Below are positions 58,879 through 64,000 of a DNA stretch of 64,000 bases, in pieces. Made by a program: the position numbers and the translations under genes. Numbering within the stretch: position 1 is the first letter of the stretch; each line of letters starts with the position of its first letter. Source of the DNA: Rhodospirillaceae bacterium (lineage in GTDB: Bacteria; Pseudomonadota; Alphaproteobacteria; Bin65); the NCBI GenBank assembly GCA_026709535.1, contig JAPOST010000184.1, positions 1-64,000 of the forward strand, written 5' to 3'. The notes beneath the pieces were generated by a model. That model was given only the letters and a program-made list of their open reading frames with translations, was not told the origin of the DNA and made no database searches.

Positions 58879-60408
58879 TCAGCCTTTGCTCCGCGGCCTT
58901 GTCGCCTTGTAAGCGTGGTTGGCAAGGCTGCGACCGGCCTGGCGCATTGTCAGATAAGTCCGGTCAGCGCCTGCTTCCTTGATTTTTTCGACATGGTCCT
59001 CATAGAGAGCATGACTGACAATCGGACCCGAGAAGCCCTTCGAGCGCAACGTTCGCGCTGCGATCAGCTTGGCTTCCAGATCGTCCATCGCGAGCACCGC
59101 TGCCTTGATCGCGCCAAGATCGACACCACTCCAGAAATTGCTGTCTTCAGCATCCGCAAAGACAACGTTACGCCCTGCCGTCGCGTGGGCCTTTGCCTTA
59201 TAGGTATCGGCATCCAGCCCTACAGGACGGCAACCGCGATCAGCCAGCAGTTCATAGGCGGCAGACCCCGTACGTCCCATGCCGAAGATCAGGACATCAG
59301 CGTCGCCAAGATCCGTCGGCTGCTCGTCGGGATGGCGCATCTCTCGCTCGAAGCGTCGCAGGCGTTTTTCCAATCGCTCGTAGAGCGGGTGGGCATAGCG
59401 ATTGAGCGGCGCCGCGATCAGGAATGAAACAGAAACTGCAATGGCCAGCGGCACAAGGAAGCCCTCGGCAGCCGGAATGCCAGCTGCAACGATGAGGCCG
59501 AATTCACTGTAGGCAGTCAGCGACAACGCCGAGAGGAAGGCAGTTCGGGCCCTCAGGCGAAACGCCACGAGAAAAAAATAGAACAGAATACACTTCAGGG
59601 GAAGCAATGCCCCCATCAAAGCAGCGAACATGATCGCATCCCAATCGGGCAGGCCCGACATGCCGATCGACAGGAAGAAGCCGACGAGAAAGACCTCCTT
59701 GAGCGCCCAGAGAGACTTCGACAGTTCGCCTGCTCGCGGGTGGTTCGATAGCAGGAGACCCATGACTAATGCGCCAATTTCTCCTTTCAATCCGATGATC
59801 TCGAAGCCGTAGCCGCCAATCACGAAAGCCAGCGCCATGCCCGCGAGCACCAAGACCTCATCGTGACCGGCCATGTCCAGCAACCAGTAGAGTACTGGTC
59901 GCAGAAGCGGAGTCCCGAAGATCAGAAGCGCCCAGGGCTCCAGCGCCTTGCCTGAGAAGACGGCCAAGACTACCAGCGCAATGATATCCTGAACGATCAG
60001 GATCCCGATGGCGGCGCGGCCATGGAAATTGCCCAGCTCTCGCTTTGCTTCAAGCATCTTGGCAGCCAGGACCGTTGAGGAGAACGCCAGCGCAATTCCC
60101 ACAATCAAGGCAATGGTCCAATCGTTCGCGAACAGGAAACGTGCCATCGGGGTGAAAATGGCGGCGGAAAGGACAAAGTGCAGGAGCGCCCCTCCAACGA
60201 CATGCAGTTCGCCGATCTGCCTGAGCTTCAGCTTCAGCCCAACTGTGAACAGCAGCAACAGGACGCCCAGATTGGCGAGATGATTCAGGATCGGTCCGGT
60301 CGTAGTCGGCATTCCCAATTTCGGGCCGATCACATTGATGAAGAAACCGGCAGCAAGGAAGCCCACAAGTGGCGGAAGACCCAACGGCTTCGCCGCGAGT
60401 CCGAACAC
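58879..60408 (-). CDS. Kef-type monovalent cation:proton antiporter with TrkA-N (RCK) domain; 5' end uncertain
   Basis: PLGLPPLVGFLAAGFFINVIG..., GIALAFSSTVLAAKML, VLIFGMGRTGSAAYELLADRG (Rossmann). Confidence 0.9.
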   Translation of the reverse strand: MFGLAAKPLGLPPLVGFLAAGFFINVIGPKLGMPTTTGPILNHLANLGVLLLLFTVGLKLKLRQIGELHVVGGALLHFVLSAAIFTPMARFLFANDWTIALIVGIALAFSSTVLAAKMLEAKRELGNFHGRAAIGILIVQDIIALVVLAVFSGKALEPWALLIFGTPLLRPVLYWLLDMAGHDEVLVLAGMALAFVIGGYGFEIIGLKGEIGALVMGLLLSNHPRAGELSKSLWALKEVFLVGFFLSIGMSGLPDWDAIMFAALMGALLPLKCILFYFFLVAFRLRARTAFLSALSLTAYSEFGLIVAAGIPAAEGFLVPLAIAVSVSFLIAAPLNRYAHPLYERLEKRLRRFEREMRHPDEQPTDLGDADVLIFGMGRTGSAAYELLADRGCRPVGLDADTYKAKAHATAGRNVVFADAEDSNFWSGVDLGAIKAAVLAMDDLEAKLIAARTLRSKGFSGPIVSHALYEDHVEKIKEAGADRTYLTMRQAGRSLANHAYKATRPRSKG

Positions 60409-60636
60409 GAATGCTGCGCCAACGGCAAAGACTTCAAAAAAGATAGCGCGCCACCAAATTCGTTGCCGGTCGCCCCGTGCGATCCCGTGACAATATTGGT
60501 ATTACATGAAATCGTGCTGGCGTCACTCGCTGCATGTACGCTGTTCTCGCGTACAATATGACACCGTAAAGGATGCAGATCCTGTTGATTTCGGCGCAGG
60601 CAAAATCCGGCAATCCGGCTGTGCTTCCATGAGGTT

Positions 60637-61824
60637 TCAGATGGTACCGCGGCTGCGAAGTGTCGCAATCTTTCCTTCGGAATAGCCGATCCTCTTCAGG
60701 ACATCGTCGGTATCGGCGCCTAGTTCCGGCGCCGGGCGGGCGGGCGCTGGCTCGCCTGTCTGCACCGGCGGAGCAACGATGCGGTATGGCCCGTCCCTGG
60801 GATGTTCGATGATCTGGAGCCGGTCGTTCTCCACCACGAACGGATTGTCGAGCGCTGAGGCGATATCGTTGACCGGCGCGGCCGGGACCGTTCCCGCGAA
60901 TTGTTCCAGCCAGTCAGCCGTCGTACAGGCCTGAAGCGCCTCGTCAAGCAGACCGGTTATCAGATCGCGGTTCTCAAGACGGTTCTTGAAGCGCAGGAAA
61001 CGCGGATCATCTGCCCATTCCGTTCGGTTGATCGCCTTGCACAGAGCCGGCCAGAATTTCTCCTTGTTGCACATCAGGAAGATCCAGCCATCCTGGGTCT
61101 TGTAGAGCTGACAAGGGGTAAGCGAGGGATGGGCCGAGCGTGGCAGGCGTGGCTGGTTGATGCCTTCGTTCAGGTACCACGTCGCCAGATAGCTGGTGTT
61201 GTGCAGGGCAATATCAAACAGGCTGACGTCGATGTCTCGCCCTCGCCCGGTCGCCCGGGCGGCCACGAGCGCCGCGAGCAGGGCATACGCCAACCCAAGT
61301 CCGGTCATCATGTCGACAACGGAAAGACCGAAGCGCGCCGGGGCGCCGTCAGGTTCGCCAGTCACGGCAAAATACCCTGCCTCTGCCTGCATGATATAGT
61401 CGTATCCTGGCCATGTTGCTCGCGGTCCTTCACGACCATATGCTGAAAGATGCGCACAGACTATTTTGTCGTTACACGCCTTAAGAGCGTCATATGTCAG
61501 ACCAAGCTTGTCGGGGACATCGCCGCGCAGATTGCTGGCGACGGCATCGGCCGAAGCCACGAGATCGTGGAACACGACCTTGCCGTCCGGTTTTGTCAAG
61601 TCGAGGGTCAGGCTCTTCTTGTTGCGGTTGAAGCTATGAAAAAACTGGCTGTCGCCAGATGCAAAGAAGTAAGGGCCAACGGCCCGCGCCATATCCCCGC
61701 CATCATGCGGATTTTCGATCTTGATCACTTCTGCGCCCTGGTCCGCCAGGAACATGGTGCCAAACGGGCCGGCGCCATATTGCTCGACGGCAAGAACACG
61801 GATGCCCTCAAGCGGCAACATCAC
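60637..61824 (-). CDS. CoA transferase, CaiB/BaiF family (family III)
   Basis: LPLEGIRVLAVEQYGAGPFGTMFLADQGAEVIKIENPHDGGDMARAVGP...KKSLTLDLTKPDG. Confidence 0.95.
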   Translation of the reverse strand: MMLPLEGIRVLAVEQYGAGPFGTMFLADQGAEVIKIENPHDGGDMARAVGPYFFASGDSQFFHSFNRNKKSLTLDLTKPDGKVVFHDLVASADAVASNLRGDVPDKLGLTYDALKACNDKIVCAHLSAYGREGPRATWPGYDYIMQAEAGYFAVTGEPDGAPARFGLSVVDMMTGLGLAYALLAALVAARATGRGRDIDVSLFDIALHNTSYLATWYLNEGINQPRLPRSAHPSLTPCQLYKTQDGWIFLMCNKEKFWPALCKAINRTEWADDPRFLRFKNRLENRDLITGLLDEALQACTTADWLEQFAGTVPAAPVNDIASALDNPFVVENDRLQIIEHPRDGPYRIVAPPVQTGEPAPARPAPELGADTDDVLKRIGYSEGKIATLRSRGTI

Positions 61825-61826
61825 GA

Positions 61827-62978
61827 CTAGACCGGGTTTCGCTCAATCAGCTGCTTGGCGATGATCAGCCGTTGCAGTTCATTGGTACCTTCGCCGATCG
61901 CAAGCAGGGGGGCGTCGCGGTAATAGCGTTCGATATCGAACTCTGTCGAATAACCGTAGGCACCGTGGATCCGCATCGAATCGAGGCTGTTTTCCAATGC
62001 CGCCTCCGTGGCAAATAGCTTGGCCATGCCGGCTTCCATATCACAGCGTCCGCCGCCGTCATAAGCTTCCGCCGCTGCTTTGGTGAGCAGGCGCGCTGCC
62101 TGAAGCCGCGTTGCCATATCGGCCAGTTTCAACTGGATGGCCTGATGTTCCGCAATAGGCTTGCCGAAGGTCTTGCGAATCTGGGCGTATTCCACGGCCT
62201 TGTCCAGCGATGCCTTGGCGATTCCGACGCCTCGCGCCGCCACGTTGATCCGGCCGAGCTCCAGCCCGCTCAGAATCTGCTGAAAGCCGCGCCCCTCCTT
62301 GCCGCCAACCAGATTGTCAATGGGAACCTGAACATCTTCCAGCACCATATGGCCGGTATCGATCCCGCGATAGCCCAGCTTCTTCAATCTTGTCGCTTCT
62401 ACGCCTTCCTGCTTTTCGACAAGAAGCAGACTCATGCCCTTGTACCGAGGTCTGGCGCTTGGATCGGTCTTGACCAAAACCGCCAGGATATCGCCTTCGA
62501 CGCTATTGGTGATCCATGTCTTGGTCCCGTTGACGAGATAGGCGTTTAATTTTCGCTCTGCCCGCGTCCGCACTGCCTGAAGGTCGGTGCCACAGTCTGG
62601 TTCGGTCAGCGCAATGCCGCCGCGAATTTCACCGGTCGCGAAACGAGGTAGAAAGCGTTCCTTCTGCTGTTCGGTGCCAAACCGCTGGACTGCCTCGGCC
62701 ATGATCAGATGGGAGTTGAAGATGCCGGAAATCGACATCCATCCCGCAGTCACCCGCTCGACAATCGCGGAATAGGTCTTTGCGGACAGGCCGAGGCCGC
62801 CGTATTTCGGTGCAATGGTTGCGCCGAAAAGCCCCAGCTTCTTCATGTCTTCGACAATCTGGCGCGGGTATTCGTCTTTCTGCTCCAGATCATGAGCGAC
62901 CGGCAGAATGCTACGTTCGACGAAACGGTCAACGGCATCAAGGATGGCGGCGTCATTGCCGACGTCAATCGCGACCAT
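61827..62978 (-). CDS. Acyl-CoA dehydrogenase
   Basis: GGIALTEPDCGTDLQAVRTRAERKLNAYLVNGTKTWITNSVEGD...QIRKTFGKPIAEHQAIQLKLADM...IHGAYGYSTEFDIERYYRDAPLLAIGEGTNEL. Confidence 0.96.
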   Translation of the reverse strand: MVAIDVGNDAAILDAVDRFVERSILPVAHDLEQKDEYPRQIVEDMKKLGLFGATIAPKYGGLGLSAKTYSAIVERVTAGWMSISGIFNSHLIMAEAVQRFGTEQQKERFLPRFATGEIRGGIALTEPDCGTDLQAVRTRAERKLNAYLVNGTKTWITNSVEGDILAVLVKTDPSARPRYKGMSLLLVEKQEGVEATRLKKLGYRGIDTGHMVLEDVQVPIDNLVGGKEGRGFQQILSGLELGRINVAARGVGIAKASLDKAVEYAQIRKTFGKPIAEHQAIQLKLADMATRLQAARLLTKAAAEAYDGGGRCDMEAGMAKLFATEAALENSLDSMRIHGAYGYSTEFDIERYYRDAPLLAIGEGTNELQRLIIAKQLIERNPV

Positions 62979-62984
62979 CGCACT

Positions 62985-63500
62985 TCAGGCCATCTTGTCG
63001 TCGACGCCGTGCCCACGCTTCGGCACCAGCATCGAACGCTGATAGGTCATGAAGATCGTTCCGTCAGCTTTGGTCCCGGCCGTTCTGGCAGTTACAATCC
63101 CCTGAGTCGGACGGGATTTCGATTCACGCTTGCTCAGCACTTCCGAATAGGCATAGACCGTATCGCCGACGAATACCGGCGCGGTCAGTTTAATGTCCGT
63201 CCAGCCCAGATTGGCGACGGCTTTCTGGCTCAGGTCGCTGACGCTCATCCCGGCGACAATGGACAGGGTGAGGGCACTGTTGACGAGCAGCTTGCCGAAT
63301 TCGCTGTGCTTTGCGTATTCGGCATCGAAATGAATCGGGTGGGTATTCATGGTCAATAGCGTAAACCAAGAGTTGTCGGTCTCATTGATCGTCCGTCCGG
63401 GGCGATGCTCATAGATGTCTCCGATGGTAAAATCCTCAAAGTAACGCCCGCCAGCTTTCCGGAGCCGGCGTGGACCCGTTTCGATCATCTCCGCAACCAT
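62985..63500 (-). CDS. MaoC-family dehydratase
   Basis: GRYFEDFTIGDIYEHRPGRTINETDNSWFTLLTMNTHPIHFDAEYAKHSEFGKLLVNSALTLSIVAGMSVSD. Confidence 0.93.
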   Translation of the reverse strand: MVAEMIETGPRRLRKAGGRYFEDFTIGDIYEHRPGRTINETDNSWFTLLTMNTHPIHFDAEYAKHSEFGKLLVNSALTLSIVAGMSVSDLSQKAVANLGWTDIKLTAPVFVGDTVYAYSEVLSKRESKSRPTQGIVTARTAGTKADGTIFMTYQRSMLVPKRGHGVDDKMA

Positions 63501-63505
63501 GCCTC

Positions 63506-64000
63506 CTATGCCCCCGCCAGGGCGCACACTGGTGACTGCCCGGCGGACATGATTAACAGGGCGCGAATGTCTTCTGCCTCCTCAAGGCTCAACATGCCGT
63601 CGGCAAAGGCCGCCATCGTGTGCGTGTCCAGGAAAGGCGATACCAGACCTTCAAACTTCCACCGCAACTCATCTTCCGTCATGAAGTTGTCGGGCTCTCC
63701 TCTGGGGGACTGGATGTATTTCTCGAACACGCCGTCTTTCGTGGCAACCTGCACCCTAGCCGCCATGTTATCCGGAAATTCTGCCTCGACCTCCGGGTCA
63801 ACAACGGCTTCTACCTTGGGCCACAGCGCCTTGTGATTATCGTTGGCAAGCAGCGTTTCGTAATCGTCCCAGCCCAGGCCGCCTTCGATCAGTGCGGCGG
63901 CGGCAACGAAAGGCAGCGAGAACTGTCCGTCCACGATGGATATCGGCTTCTGCTTGTCGGCCAATGGTTCGCCGATAATGTCCAAACCGGTTTTGGACAG
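63506..64000 (-). CDS. MmgE/PrpD family protein, C-terminal part (N-terminus beyond window)
   Basis: KQKPISIVDGQFSLPFVAAAALIEGGLGWDDYE...VEAEFPDNMAARVQVATKDGVFEKYIQSPRGEPDNFMTEDELRWKF. Confidence 0.85.
   Translation of the reverse strand: MSKTGLDIIGEPLADKQKPISIVDGQFSLPFVAAAALIEGGLGWDDYETLLANDNHKALWPKVEAVVDPEVEAEFPDNMAARVQVATKDGVFEKYIQSPRGEPDNFMTEDELRWKFEGLVSPFLDTHTMAAFADGMLSLEEAEDIRALLIMSAGQSPVCALAGA

Noticed and set aside
58701-58925. 74-aa minus ORF after the Kef-type gene
   Set aside because: Overlaps the antiporter 3' end in another frame; no supporting pattern.
1-64000. CRISPR array or prophage
   Set aside because: No regularly spaced repeats and no phage structural, integrase or cas genes recognised.

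Overview
The window is a 64 kb stretch of GC-rich, probably alphaproteobacterial DNA with two parts. (i) About 0-40 kb is an accessory catabolic/transport region. It holds a TRAP transporter, three HyuA/HyuB (hydantoinase/oxoprolinase-type) gene pairs, isochorismatase-like, amidase and nitrilase-like hydrolases, a split spermidine/putrescine-type ABC transporter, a very long flotillin, and two paralogous small membrane proteins of unknown function. It also holds a polysaccharide-deacetylase/imidase-like gene coupled to a small Cys protein and a COG0523 GTPase, NnrS, TusA-DsrE2, and an inositol-phosphate synthase fused to a nucleotidyltransferase. (ii) About 41-64 kb is a largely conserved core: mucR, rpiB-glyA (one ORF), nrdR, ribD-ribE-ribBA-ribH-nusB-thiL, hppA, bamE, a cytochrome bc1 chaperone gene, yceD, rpmF, plsX, fabH, ihfA, a merR-type gene and tRNA-Pro(GGG). 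It is followed by IS debris, a Kef-type antiporter and a CoA-transferase/ACAD/MaoC/PrpD cluster. The most unusual observations are: (a) the second HyuA/HyuB pair (21.7-25.9 kb) is full length but has lost essentially all recognisable ATP-binding and metal-binding motifs, HyuB carries an extra N-terminal domain, and the pair lies in one apparent operon with an 852-aa flotillin and an ABC ATPase; (b) a MIPS-IPCT fusion predicted to make CDP-inositol; (c) a continuous RpiB-GlyA ORF; (d) an imidase-like / CxxC small protein / COG0523 GTPase operon. All assignments come from reading the translations by eye; no database search was run.
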